Source of the DNA: Notospermus geniculatus
Lineage: Eukaryota; Nemertea; Pilidiophora; Heteronemertea; Lineidae
Direction of reading: 5' to 3'
Assembly: GCA_002633025.1 (NCBI GenBank)
Contig: NMRB01001533.1
Coordinates: 12,066 to 76,065, forward strand
DNA length: 64,000 bases
Part shown: piece by piece, positions 10,430 through 20,417 of the stretch
How positions within the stretch are numbered: the stretch's first letter is position 1
Layout: each line of letters begins with the position of its first letter
Made by a program: the position numbers and the translations under genes
Notes under the pieces: generated by a model
The model's database searches: none
What the model saw: only the letters and a program-made list of their open reading frames with translations
Told to the model about the DNA's origin: nothing

Positions 10430-10768
10430 GGTGTAACGTTTTTTTCAGTGTTGCCCGTGTGCCAGTGTGACATTACAATAGACCGACGGAATAAGCGGCG
10501 ACTTGGCAATGAGCGACACACAGAGAAACAGTGAGTCTGTTTCCCAGTGTGTTCCAAACAAAATGGAAGTCACACAGGAAAATGGCCACACTGTGTAACG
10601 TTTTTTTTCAGTGTGGCCATTTCCTGTGTGACTTCCATTGTTTGGAACACACTGGAAAACAGACTCACTGTTTCTCTGTGTGTCGCTCATTGCCAAGTCG
10701 CCGCTTATTCCGTCAGTCTATTGTAATGTCACACAGGCACACGGGCCTCACTGAAAAACGTTACACCA
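10430..10768. mobile_element. near-perfect foldback, 160-bp arms
   Basis: The arms read AGGTGTAACGTTTTT inward and are almost identical inverted copies through CAGTGAGTCTGTTT to a small centre near 10597. The high arm identity suggests a recent event or gene-conversion-like repair. It lies in DGAT2 intron 2. Confidence 0.85.
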
Positions 10769-10774
10769 GGATTC

Positions 10775-11055
10775 GGCAGATTTCTCCGCAACGGCTGCGT
10801 CAAAATCAGCAACCACACATCACTGTATTTATCTTTATCTTTTTTGGCACTACAGGCATCATCGCATTCATTTCCAAAAAAAAACATGGACACAAGGAAC
10901 TTTTTTTCACCAATCACAGTTCGTACGTCCGAAATGACGGCCATTTTAAAATACGCATTGCATCGCAGAACATCGAGGCGATATGACACGGATTTTGAGA
11001 CAGGGCTCCGTTATGTCGGCTTCAGCGAAAAATGAAGACAGGAGAAAGATACCGA
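10775..11055. repeat. partial copy of the 16286-16898 element
   Basis: It shares CTCCGCAACGGC, TTTTTGGCACTACAG-like sequence, CACCAATCACAGTTCGT and GCGAAAAATGAAGA with the longer element, in the same order. Its ends are diverged. No coding. Confidence 0.6.
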
Positions 11056-11103
11056 CATAAAAGACATTGATGCCGTTGCACAGAAATCAGCCGAAAACCA
11101 GGT

Positions 11104-11534
11104 ACCACCTTGCAATCTCGTACCCAGAGATTAGTTACGCTCGACCGAGGTTGAAGGTCGCTACACTTATCTCTGGAGACGGCTACGGGCTACTTCGGGG
11201 TTTCCCCAGGCAAGTGTGTTACACACGGCGCATGAATACATGCTAATTTTTGACCGCTTCACTCCAAGTTTATATGGTGCACCAGGTAGTGCTGTGGTTT
11301 TTCCTCAGTAAGTACAACAGATCCCTCATAAAAACCTCCCTAATGACATTTTTGTGGATAATATTTTTTACTCAAATTATTTCAATGCATCTGCGGTTTA
11401 AATCGGTCTAAAACTGCACGATGACACAAATCACACGTAAAGCGTGAAATGGCCAGCCGTCGCCAGAGACTCGTGGAGCGACCTACAACCTCGGCCCGAG
11501 CGTAACGAATCTCTGGGTATGAGATTGACCACCT
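11104..11534. mobile_element. inverted-repeat element in DGAT2 intron 2
   Basis: About 38-bp arms: CCCAGAGATTAGTTACGCTC and the diverged complement at about 11495-11534, with further pairing inside (CGAGGTTGAAGGTCGCT). No coding. Confidence 0.7.
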
Positions 11535-11540
11535 TCGTGT

Positions 11541-11704
11541 CGTCTATAGACCATGTGCAGCGACGATTATGACGTCACCGCGACGTCGAGATGCCGCCAT
11601 TTTGGACGGCACGTCCAACGCATTCGTAGCGTCAGATGCCGTCCAAAATGGCTGACGTGCGAATTATGACGTCAGTGATTACGTCACGTGCACATGGTCT
11701 ATAG
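11541..11704. mobile_element. short foldback MITE with TGACGTCA
   Basis: TCTATAGACCATGTGCA at the left and TGCACATGGTCTATAGA at the right, with inner pairing GCCATTTTGGACGGC. It contains TGACGTCA-type motifs. It abuts the next MITE. Confidence 0.8.
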
Positions 11705-12067
11705 AGGTTCTTCACTGACGTCACACGGCCGCCATACTGGCCGTCAAAATGAAGCCTGGAGGCCGCCATCTTGTTCTCGGTTCGAACATTCAGCGGCCCG
11801 TAGAGACCACTGGGAGCATACAACTCAACAAATCACTTTACCTCTCACAGTTTTTGAGCATAAGTAGTTGGTCTGGTGTGAAAACCGTGTTGAAAACAAA
11901 GCGAATCGTCCATACGGCTGCTGTAGAACAGTGTAAAGAGGTCCGATGACTGCCGACAACGTACAAACCACGTCAAAAACGCTGTGTTGATACTGTGACG
12001 TTGCATCATTTGACGGCCAATATGGCGGATATTTGGAGCTGTGACGTCACGTGAAGAACCTCTATAC
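11699..12067. mobile_element. MITE with GAGGTTCTTCAC ends, copy 2
   Basis: The ends TCTATAGAGGTTCTTCAC and GTGAAGAACCTCTATA are well preserved, with TGACGTCA and GGCCGCCAT subterminal motifs. Same family as 8077-8310, with a longer middle. The right end is about 60 bp from the donor of DGAT2 exon 2. Confidence 0.8.
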
Positions 12068-12126
12068 ACAGGAGGCGGGATTTCTGAAGGCGGTGTGAAA
12101 TTGAATTCGACATGAAAACGACCTAC

Positions 12127-12301
12127 CCATTTCGAAGGGCGATTTTAATGAATCCTTTCCGATCTTTCAAATTGAGGCAGTAGTTACCCGGATGAGCTTC
12201 TAAGGCTTCGTGAGCGCCCCCTATAATTATAACCACGGCGTTGCCTTTCCCCTCCCGTGATAACATCCATTCTATGCTCCGTTTGGTGACGGCGCACAAC
12301 C
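12127..12301 (-). CDS. DGAT2/MOGAT-family acyltransferase, exon 2
   Basis: Minus-strand exon of 175 nt between acceptor CTCATTTTCAG and donor GTAGGT. Joined to exon 1 it reads LMLAGLCAVTKRSIEW, then NAVVIIIGGAHEALEAHPG (residues 184-202) and the conserved RKGF (211-214) followed by IKIALRNG. Phases agree with both neighbours. Sequence upstream of the acceptor stays open by chance but belongs to an intronic repeat (12341-13412). Confidence 0.93.
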
Positions 12302-12340
12302 CTGAAAATGAGGGAATTTTGTCCATTTCAGACTGGGGAA

Positions 12341-13412
12341 TGAGAAACCCCCACGACTTTTTATCGGTCGAGGATTTTTTCCATATACCATCGTCATTAG
12401 TTCCTCGATTTGCCACCAGGAGCGCTTCATACCACTACTAAATATGGTAGATATAGGTTAATGTATGCGACGCGGGAAATTCCCTGAATAACAGCTTCGC
12501 ACGTGGTGACCCACTCCGTTCAGCGGGAATCCCATGGAGGAATGCGCTGCTTGTTGGGAGGTCTGTTGTTTGTGATGAGGTTTGCAAAACTGAGGCTTTA
12601 GGATTGAATTATTGACTAATCATGGATGGAGACATGATATCATGACTTTTGTATGCAGACGTCAATACGTCTTCACCTTCAGTACCTGTAGGCCTACTCT
12701 AATCATGAGTGCCCCCCTACTATGCCTACGGGCGCCACGGAGTTCTTATGTCGGAATAGAACATGACGTATGAGGTTTTTTAAATGAAGTATTATTTTTG
12801 ATGAATAAACACAAGGCCAGATAGGTGCTCTCAGCAGCGTAGGGTTGATGATTTCCATTTTTTGATTTTCGTCCTTATCCAGCAGCGGCAGCAGTCTGAA
12901 CCCTGTAAAAAGCCTCAAGGGAATACATGTAATGTAGGCCCATCATGAATTCATTGTATACATTAAACGTTTGTACACATGGATGTTTATTAAGTACATG
13001 TAAGCCTGTGTTATTTTTGGTTTGTGGGACATGTCAACCCACCGATTTGAAATTCAGATTAATAAAAATGAAGGGCATGGCACCTGCAAATCAACCTGAC
13101 CAAGAAAGACTGAACATAAACAGAAATATAGAATCCGTTTCGTGGCCCGTGAAAAAAAATCTGAGATACATTCACATTCCTTTAAACTGCCATTATGAAC
13201 TTGTGTCTTGTGGTCAGGACCGTTTATTAACTAAGTGCCTGAAGGAAACTGTGAAGAACCCGGGGATTCCCGGTTTCATGGGAATTCCAAGATTTCGCAT
13301 ATATTAACCATATTTGGTAGAGTTGTACAGCGCTCATAGCGGCAAATGAGGAACTAATGACGATGGTGTATGGAAAAAATCCTCGACCCTTTTTGGTCTT
13401 ATCACGACAGGG
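12341..13412. mobile_element. 1.07-kb inverted-repeat element in DGAT2 intron 1
   Basis: The left arm (ATTTTTTCCATATACCATCG) and right arm (CGATGGTGTATGGAAAAAAT) pair over about 70 bp, with the GAGGAACTAATGACG block beside them. The middle is AT-rich and non-coding. Related end sequence (AATGAGGAAACCCCACAACG) appears at about 21480. Confidence 0.7.
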
Positions 13413-13428
13413 CGGAGCCACAGCAATA

Positions 13429-14589
13429 GTGAGGTTTCGCAAATCTGACGAAACGCGAAGTACGAAATACGAAATTGGACTTCATTTCCATGACGTAATG
13501 TATTTCAGGAGATGGTTGTACCACAAATATCACCTGCTGCAAGAGCGTCTTTTAGCGAATAACTAACGTTAGACCGATAGAGTTACGGTGTGCATTAAAC
13601 TTTGAAATATTTATCTTTCGTTTCCACTTCGTATTTACGAAGTGGAAATTTAAAAATTCATGATGAACCATAAAGTCTCTCGGTCTTACATGATATGCTA
13701 AAAGACGTACGGCGCCCGTTCGCCCGTTACGGGACATGTATTTTTTAAAAAAATCTCGCACTGCGTGTTTTAATCTCGCACTGCGACTTTTTAATCTCAC
13801 AATCTCACACTGCGACTTTTAATCTCGCACTGCGACTTTATAAACTCGCACTGCGNNNNNNNNNNNNNNNNNNNNNNNNNNNNNNNNNNNNNNNNNNNNN
13901 NNNNNNNNNNNNNNNNNNNNNNNNNNNNNNNNNNNNNNNNNNNNNNNNNNNNNNNNNNNNNNNNNNNNNNNNNNNNNNNNNNNNNNNNNNNNNNNNNNNN
14001 NNNNNNNNNNNNNNNNNNNNNNNNNNNNNNNNNNNNNNNNNNNNNNNNNNNNNNNNNNNNNNNNNNNNNNNNNNNNNNNNNNNNNNNNNNNNNNNNNNNN
14101 NNNNNNNNNNNNNNNNNNNNNNNNNNNNNNNNNNNNNNNNNNNNNNNNNNNNNNNNNNNNNNNNNNNNNNNNNNNNNNNNNNNNNNNNNNNNNNNNNNNN
14201 NNNNNNNNNNNNNNNNNNNNNNNNNNNNNNNNNNNNNNNNNNNNNNNNNNNNNNNNNNNNNNNNNNNNNNNNNNNNNNNNNNNNNNATAAAGACGCAGTG
14301 CGAGTTTATAAAGTCGCAGTGCGAGATTAAAAGTCGCAGTGCGAGATTGTGAGATTAAAAAGTCGCAGTGCGAGATTAAAAGTCGCAGTGCGACTTTAAA
14401 AAGTCGCAGTGCGAGATTAAAACACGCAGTGCGAGATTTAAAAAAAATAATACATGTCCCGTAACGGGCGCCGTAAAGACGTACTGGCAGCAGGGACATT
14501 TGTGGTAGCAACCATCTCCAGAAATACATTAGGTCCTGGAAATGAAGTTGAATTTCGTATTTCCTGTTTCGTCAGATTTGCGAAACCTC
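13429..14589. mobile_element. foldback MITE, GAGGTTTCGC family, copy 2, with expanded minisatellite and gap
   Basis: The ends match the family at 9756. The centre is expanded by about 20-bp minisatellite units (AATCTCGCACTGCGACTTTT) on the left and their complement on the right, with the assembly gap between. The true length is unknown. Confidence 0.8.
13856..14286. other. assembly gap (N run)
   Basis: A run of 431 N. It lies exactly at the symmetry centre of an inverted minisatellite, so it probably marks a hairpin that could not be assembled. Confidence 0.99.
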
Positions 14590-14699
14590 TGATGTCGCGT
14601 CAAGACGTCCTTGACGCAGTGCAACACGGTCGAGAAGTCAAAAAACGATACAACCGCTCACAGCGCCTCCCAGTGGCGCCAAATCTGCAGATTCCTCAT

Positions 14700-15145
14700 A
14701 AAAAAGTCATACATTCATGAGAGCTAGCCTAACCGTCGATTCGTGCTTTTGTTCGAACACGGCGAGTTAAGGGTTATGCAAAGTGACTCGAAATCTCGAA
14801 ATTTTGACGCAAAAAATCTGACTAACTGCACACAAAATTGAGAAACAAAGTCTCGGGGCTCCTCGGGAAGCATCAGAAGAAGGGCCTTCGAGCCTTATTT
14901 TCTCAATTTTGTGTGCAGTTAGTCAGATTTTTGGCGTCAAAAATTCGAGATTTCGAGCCACTTTTCATAACCCTTAAGAAAGTCATGTGAATGTTGCATG
15001 TTTCCATGTGAAATAATCTGATTGATTATCGACTATCTGACCATAACACTTTTTTTCACTATCTAACTGTTGCTAACAAACTTCCGCATTTTGTGTTCGA
15101 ACAAAAAAAGTACGAATCGACGGCTGGGGTAGCTCTCGTGAACTA
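14700..15145. repeat. inverted-repeat host element, copy 2, carrying a TTAA insertion
   Basis: Related to 4373-4705 (TTTTGTTCGAACAC, TTCCATGTGAAATAATCTGA, GACGGCTGGGGTAGCTCTC). Removing the insert at 14771-14973 restores a continuous match to copy 1 with its own insert removed. Confidence 0.75.
14771..14973. mobile_element. 203-bp foldback MITE in TTAA (family 3)
   Basis: TTAA at 14767-14770 and 14974-14977. Nearly perfect arms begin GGGTTATG, include CTCGAAATCTCGAA and reach AACTGCACACAAAATTGAGA. It is unrelated in sequence to the 145-bp MITE found at the same host position in copy 1. Confidence 0.85.
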
Positions 15146-15146
15146 T

Positions 15147-15547
15147 GACTTTAAATTCATTTTGGTTCCCGATGCCGCCGCTAGGGCTAGAAGGCTTCGG
15201 TACTGGCCGCCATTTTTGCAGCAAAAAACTTGTCGCGGATCTATTTATAGATTATCATGTTGATATCACGGGCTATTGTTAGAATGGGGGTGCCCCTAGC
15301 CAAGCGGGTGCTAAATGTCATCGAACATGCCGTAGTGCGCGGAATGGCAACACCGAGGAAGTTTTTTTGATGAGAATGTTTATGTGTTGCAGATTTCAAG
15401 ATCCCTCATTGCCTTTTATTAGACAGGGGGAAATGAAATATTACGGGAAAATGGAATGCTAAAATGCCCTCAGCAATAAAATTGCGGCCAATAACCGAAG
15501 CGTTCTAGCCCTAGCGGCGGCTTCTGGTACTAAAATGACTTTAAACT
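15147..15547. mobile_element. MITE, second copy of the inner element at 2829-3201
   Basis: It shares CGCTAGGGCTAGAAGGCTTC, TTGTCGCGGATCTATTTATA and GGAATGGCAACACCGAGGA with the first copy. Diverged, non-coding, and located just downstream of DGAT2 exon 1 in its first intron. Confidence 0.75.
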
Positions 15548-15648
15548 GATATCCACTCGGAATAATCAATGACACCTTTCATCATAGGCTATTATTACCC
15601 CAGTCTCTCTCATAACGTCAATAAGTTTTTATCGCCGGGCTAACTTAC

Positions 15649-16138
15649 CTGCTAACATTAGATATTCACGATATATGGGAAAATCAAATTGTCCTTTAAG
15701 AACCATGAGAGAAGTTCGCAATCCTGGAAAAAGTTTTTTCAATCCAGTGCCGTTCGTTGCAAAATGAAGAAACGCTCCAAATCCTAAAATCCCATGCGGA
15801 TGGTAAGCAAATACATAATTTTTCTTGGTGTCGATTTCAACTGTTTTGTGTAGTCGCATCGGGAAGTAGTCCGCTGCGAGGCGCCACAGTCGCCAGTCCC
15901 TGGTGGAGTCCATCCGTCGGCCGCCTCGTGCGGGGGTATCATGATCCCAGAGGTACCACGCCAGGTATATCAGGGGGATGAAGTAAAACCGAGTGAAGAG
16001 AAGGGATAGGGTTAGGAAGAAACAGCCGAATCCTCCGATCAGGAATGTGGCCACGAACTTCAGGACGGCGAAGACCTCCTGGCGTCTCTGCCACGGGACC
16101 CATAACGGGAGAAACTGGACGCCGAGTATTTTAACCAT
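15649..16138 (-). CDS. DGAT2/MOGAT-family acyltransferase, exon 1 (start)
   Basis: This is the first coding exon of an endoplasmic-reticulum acyltransferase that transfers acyl groups from acyl-CoA to mono- or diacylglycerol in neutral-lipid synthesis (family role). The ATG at 16138 has a purine at -3 and G at +4. Two hydrophobic segments lie at about residues 23-64. The catalytic HPHG is at 113-116 within YVFAYHPHGILGFG, followed by LFPGLRTSLMVL. The exon ends at a GTAAGT donor after LMLAG. The four exons total 1020 nt, giving 339 aa, normal for the family (about 330-390). The gene runs on the minus strand over 7.2 kb, with introns filled by MITEs. I cannot decide between DGAT2, MOGAT and DGAT2-like subfamilies, so no symbol is given. 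Confidence 0.93.
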
Positions 16139-16285
16139 CGCGAAGTCGTCTCACGTCAATCTGAAAAGGTTTTTTGAGAAATAGCCTTAATTAGCAAGAT
16201 CGTTGCTGCACATGGTCGTTTTTAGCAGGTTGTCAACGGCGCTGTGGTTATTCGTGACGTCAGTGGAAACGTCCTAGACTACTCT

Positions 16286-16898
16286 TCATTCCACTTCCGA
16301 GTGGCGCGAGGTTTATGGCCGATATCTCCGCAACGGCCGGGTCAAATTTGACACACCATACATCAATCGATTGGTCTTTTTTGCCGCTACAGCCATCATC
16401 ACTGTCATTTTCCCTAAAAACGTGACAGAAAAAAGTTCTTTCACCAATCGCAGTTCGTGTTCACGGCCGAAATGGCGGCCATTTTGAAATGACGCAATGC
16501 ATCGCGCACGTGTAAACTGCACTGAACACCATGGCGAATGGAATGGGTTTTGAGAAAGTGATCCGTTATGTCCGCCGAGCGAAGGGCCAGTTTCCACTTT
16601 AGCGGATTCCGCCGCGGTTTGCTGCCAGCGTTGCTGTTTTCACAGGCATTGGGATAATTAACACGCCATGTATTGTTGAACCATCGAAGGATTATCCAAA
16701 ACCCTGTGAAAACCCACCGCTCGCCGCAAACCGCGGCGGAATCCGCTGCAGTGGGAACTGACCTTTACGCGAAAAATGAAGATAGCAGAAAGATTCCGAC
16801 AAGAAAGACAAGTCAATTGATGTATGGTATGTCAAATTTGACCCAGCCGTTACGGAGCTCTCGTTGATAAACCTCGCGCCACTCGAAAGTGGAATGAA
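16286..16898. mobile_element. inverted-repeat element with a nested MITE, upstream of the DGAT2-like gene
   Basis: The arms of about 85 bp (CATTCCACTTCCGAGTGGCG, CGCAACGGCCGGGTCAAATT) are matched by complements at the right end. It is interrupted at 16585-16763. It lies about 150 bp upstream of the DGAT2-like start codon, so it could overlap promoter sequence. Confidence 0.8.
16585..16763. mobile_element. nested 179-bp MITE
   Basis: The ends GGCCAGTTTCCACT and AGTGGGAACTGACC have subterminal GCGGATTCCGCCGCGG in inverted orientation. It splits a block that is continuous in the relative at 10775-11055 (GCGAAGG versus TTTACGCG). Confidence 0.8.
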
Positions 16899-17089
16899 CT
16901 GTAGTATTCGTTATGACGTCACGTATGGAACGTTGCGTTGCCATGACGCTGCCTCACATGGTTTGATTGTGACGTCAGAGTCGGTCGTCAATTCAGGGTG
17001 AAAAAGGTGCACCTAAACCCCGGCAGTTTCGAACTGCACCCCGTTTTACAAGTCACACCATCCCCATGTTCTCGATGTTGCTCCCGACT

Positions 17090-17190
17090 GGGTGTCTATA
17101 AAACTAAGACCTAAGACCTATAAAACTAAGATCCAACCAACTATAAAACTAAGACCTATAAAAGACCCAACCAACTATGAAATAAAAGCC
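17090..17190. repeat. TATAAAACTAAGACC iterons, left block
   Basis: Several direct copies of CTATAAAACTAAGACC, beginning GGGTGTCTATAAAACTAAGA. The same outer sequence is found inverted at 28150-28200. Confidence 0.8.
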
Positions 17191-18222
17191 CCACTGTATT
17201 GAATTTTTGCGATATTTTCAAAATGTTAGGAGAGAGCACATTGAGGTCTCATAGCTTGTGAAGGTCCCCAAAATGCTTGTCTGATGCGTACTTCAGAGAA
17301 TCAAGGCATAGCTTTCAGCACACATTGGGTCACGTGACAGGAATTGACCAATCAGCGCGGGGTTACATGGTAAAAGTAGATCTTAAAAAACCCAGTTTTC
17401 TCCATTTATCATAGATAATATCGAGTAAAAGGCACTTAAATATTCTGTTTGACACAGAAATAATAAAGAGAAAAATAATTTTCAACTTTTGGGAAAGTTT
17501 GATAGTGATGGTATCATAAGCCTGTCTTCCAGTGGGCTAAGTGTATTACTACGCCGATATGGAGTGGCTGCATTGAAATATCGTGCGAAATTACCCCTCA
17601 TATTTTCAGTACCCCCAAACCCTGAAATTATCATGGTCAACCCACAACGAAAACTTTATGGTTTGAAGCATTAGGCTAGGGGTATGTTGTGTCCAAACGG
17701 TTCCTTCCAACGAAACTCTGGGACCAATCTATGAGCACGGGCATCTCGCCATTTCTAATGGTAAATGCATTGGCCACGCATTACAGGTACGTGACCATTG
17801 AACAAAAACTGCAGGGAGAGCCCTAATGTATTCAGGTGGATCGCAGTACATTTTACACTACGCTGACGTCGTGACGTCATGCACTGACGTCAAGAATCGC
17901 GGCGATAATTTGCGTTTTTCCAATTCAGTGCAGTGGGGCCTTAAGATCCCGACCAAAAACCACAGATAATTGTAGCAAACAGTTGATATTTCATTGTCAT
18001 CATTTGAGTGTGATTTCCTTACTTTTCAAAATCTTTCCAAGGTTATCATTAGTTAATACCCCCCCCCCCGCCCGTGCCATGCAGTCAGAAAATGAAAATG
18101 TCAGTTTTACAAAGGGAATTTTTGTTTGGTGTATGTGTGATGCCGTACATGCATTTCACAAAAGTTTTTCGAATCCTGTTTTTTGTAATTTGTGACCCGT
18201 ACCACCTCCCCGAACCTAAAAA

Positions 18223-18515
18223 AAATCACGGAAATTTCATCTGCTTTTGTTGAAATTAGTCTCTTAATGCATTAAACATTATCCGAAACTTTAAAGCTGA
18301 TCCGTTCACCATTTCGGGCTTTTTGAGCCAGGGTCTTAGTTTTGTTAATAGGGTCTTAGTTTTATAGATCTATAAAACTAAGACCCTAGCAACTATAAAA
18401 ATAAGGCCCTGGCTCAAAAATCTCGAAGTAGAGCGTGGACCCCCTTTAAAGTTCCGAATATTGTTGATATACAAAAGGCCTATTTTAACAAAAGCAGATG
18501 AAATTTCTTTGAAAA
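18223..18515. repeat. foldback with TAAAACTAAGACC at the centre
   Basis: The arms (TTTCATCTGCTTTTGTT and complement) surround a central palindrome TTTTATAGATCTATAAAA, itself flanked by AAGACCC iterons. The interval 17191-18222 shows no gene. Confidence 0.75.
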
Positions 18516-18566
18516 TTATTTTGTGGCTAGGGGGAGCTGGGTGTGCATTGAACCAAAACCGATTGA

Positions 18567-19035
18567 GTGGGATGATGTCTTTTTCACTACGTAGACTTTT
18601 ATGATGATGATGGTGATGTTCCTGGTGAGGGTAGTCTTTATCTGAATATACTTTACATTCATTTCTCTAAGACCAGTGCCAGATATGCGGTCCTCGCCAA
18701 CCACACATTGTCATAGAACGTCTATCAACTTCCAACAGCAGGTCAATGGAGAGTGTGAGCCAATCAACTTGAATGGACTAAAAGTAGGCCCTTGTCCTTA
18801 TTCATATTCAAGCGGGGGAGGTGCACAAGGATATAATGCACTGGTCTTAGAGAAATGAATGTAAAGTACATGTATTTCAAGATGATACCACATTACAATG
18901 GCCGATGTATAAATAACAGGAAATTCATACATTTCCACCAGATGGAGACAGACAAGCCCGAGTTGCCACAAGATATGGTAAAATATCATTGTTATCACAC
19001 GGTCAATCAATCAAGGTGTACAGATATCAATAAAT
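18567..19035 (+). pseudogene. 3' fragment of a TRIM-like gene
   Basis: It aligns by eye with the last ~240 nt of the intact TRIM gene (24728-24975): GATGATGTCTTTTTCACT, GAGGGTAGT, CAAGATGATACCACATT, CAATCAAGGTGTACAGATAT and the CAATAAAT stop and polyadenylation context. It contains in-frame stops and is split by an inverted-repeat insertion at about 18648-18870. The 5' two thirds of the gene are absent. It is dead as a gene but marks an old tandem copy. Confidence 0.85.
18648..18870. mobile_element. small inverted-repeat insertion in the TRIM pseudogene
   Basis: Arms CATTTCTCTAAGACCAGTGC and GCACTGGTCTTAGAGAAATG interrupt sequence that is continuous in the intact gene (between TATTTATCTAAATATA and CAAGATGATACC). 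Confidence 0.8.
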
Positions 19036-19077
19036 ATAAAAACAGGGATGAAATCCAGGAGGCGGACAGTGGACAAT

Positions 19078-19467
19078 GAGGAACCTGCACACTAACGTCA
19101 CGACGTGGCGCTGCAAGCGCTTGTACCAAATTGTAATTTTTTCTAACGTTATTTCCATTTATTTCTGCTGTGAAAATAAACCATTTGTGTTGGTCGCCCG
19201 ACAGTAAAACTTACATCATCGTGTAGCGGATGAAATTTTCTTTTTATCTCATTCCTTTTTTCCCTAAAATGAAGGGATACAATGGCGATAAAAGCAACGT
19301 CTTTCCTGTCATTTTTCCTGTAGAAAAATGTACAGGCAATTTTTTCATGACGCAACGTCAGCACCTAACATGACGTCAATGACACCTAAAATGACGTCAA
19401 TGACGTCGGTTCGGTACAAGCGCTCACAGCGCCGACCTGTCGTGAAAAACCGCAGGGCGGGTTCCCC
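19078..19467. mobile_element. MITE with GGAACC ends, copy 2, with empty site known
   Basis: It starts GAGGAACCTGCACACTAACG and ends GCGGGTTCCCC, with ACGACGTGGCGCTG subterminally. The paralogous segment at 26325-26345 reads GACAATTATTTGC straight through, so the insertion and an apparent 2-bp AT duplication can be seen. It carries several ATGACGTCA motifs near its right end. Confidence 0.85.
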
Positions 19468-19860
19468 ATTATTTGCTGATTTGTTGGTGATACTTTCGTC
19501 GAACAACAAATGTCAGTCGGGTGCACCACTAACTTTACGGCCCATAGTTCCACGACCACTTCAGAGATGACACCATTCGCAGATCACCACCACGACAATC
19601 TTGCTTCCCGTTTAGTCAAATTGGAAAGAATTTGAAGAAACATTCTTCAGATGGTTGATGAAAACAACTTTTCTTCAAATATTTTTCAGTCACAACCAAC
19701 AGAAAACATCGACTAGAGAGGGTAACTTCCACCTAAATCAAATCATCCAAACATACGCCTAATATTTGGAACCGCGAACCATGTCATCATGACCCAAATC
19801 TGACAATTTTTTTTTCATTTCCCCATTCATGAAACATTTTTCTTCAAAGAATAATGCTCT
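19468..19860. repeat. TRIM 3'-flank duplication, copy A
   Basis: It matches 26331-26720 (TTTACGGCCCATAGTTCCAC, CAATCTTGCTTCCCGTTTAG, GAAACATTCTTCAGATGGTT). This is downstream flank duplicated with the TRIM gene. 19861-20417 holds no gene that I can support. Confidence 0.8.
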
Positions 19861-20417
19861 GTTAGACTACATTATATAGCCTTATGGTTCTCTATCTAGG
19901 CCAGCTTGTAAACAAATTCATTCAAATGCAGAATATTGAGCAAAAATTTCCTTGTTGGATTCGTTGAATCCTTTCAAAGAAAAGCCTTTGTGTGTTTCTT
20001 CTACATGTATAACTAGGAATAGCACGATTCTTGCAGGAGTCAACACAGAGACTTGGGTTGGAAAACAGCAAAACTCAAGTCCGGCACTCCGAACTATAGT
20101 TCAGTAGCAAAGGGGCAACCTCCCTTTATGTTGCAGAGCAATAGATGAATCGGTTCTAGAGGATTGTCTTGATAGATGAGATAATCTCCAGCGGAGTTGG
20201 ACCTCAAAGGTAAGTGAACCCAATGTTTACAATACTGAACCCTTGAAACCTGTTCCGCATGAAGAATCCACGCGCCTTCAAAATCACCAACCCTGTTGAT
20301 ACATGTAGCTTGAAAACAGCTATTGGACAAATTGGCTATTGGACTGCTATTGGACAAATTGGCTAATGGCCAAGGTTTTACCTCTGGCTTCAGTAACATT
20401 CACCCAACTTCAACGAA

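Noticed and set aside
12302-12416. Open frame upstream of DGAT2 exon 2
   Set aside because: It lies in the arm of the 12341-13412 inverted repeat, and the acceptor at 12302-12303 joins exon 1 in phase.
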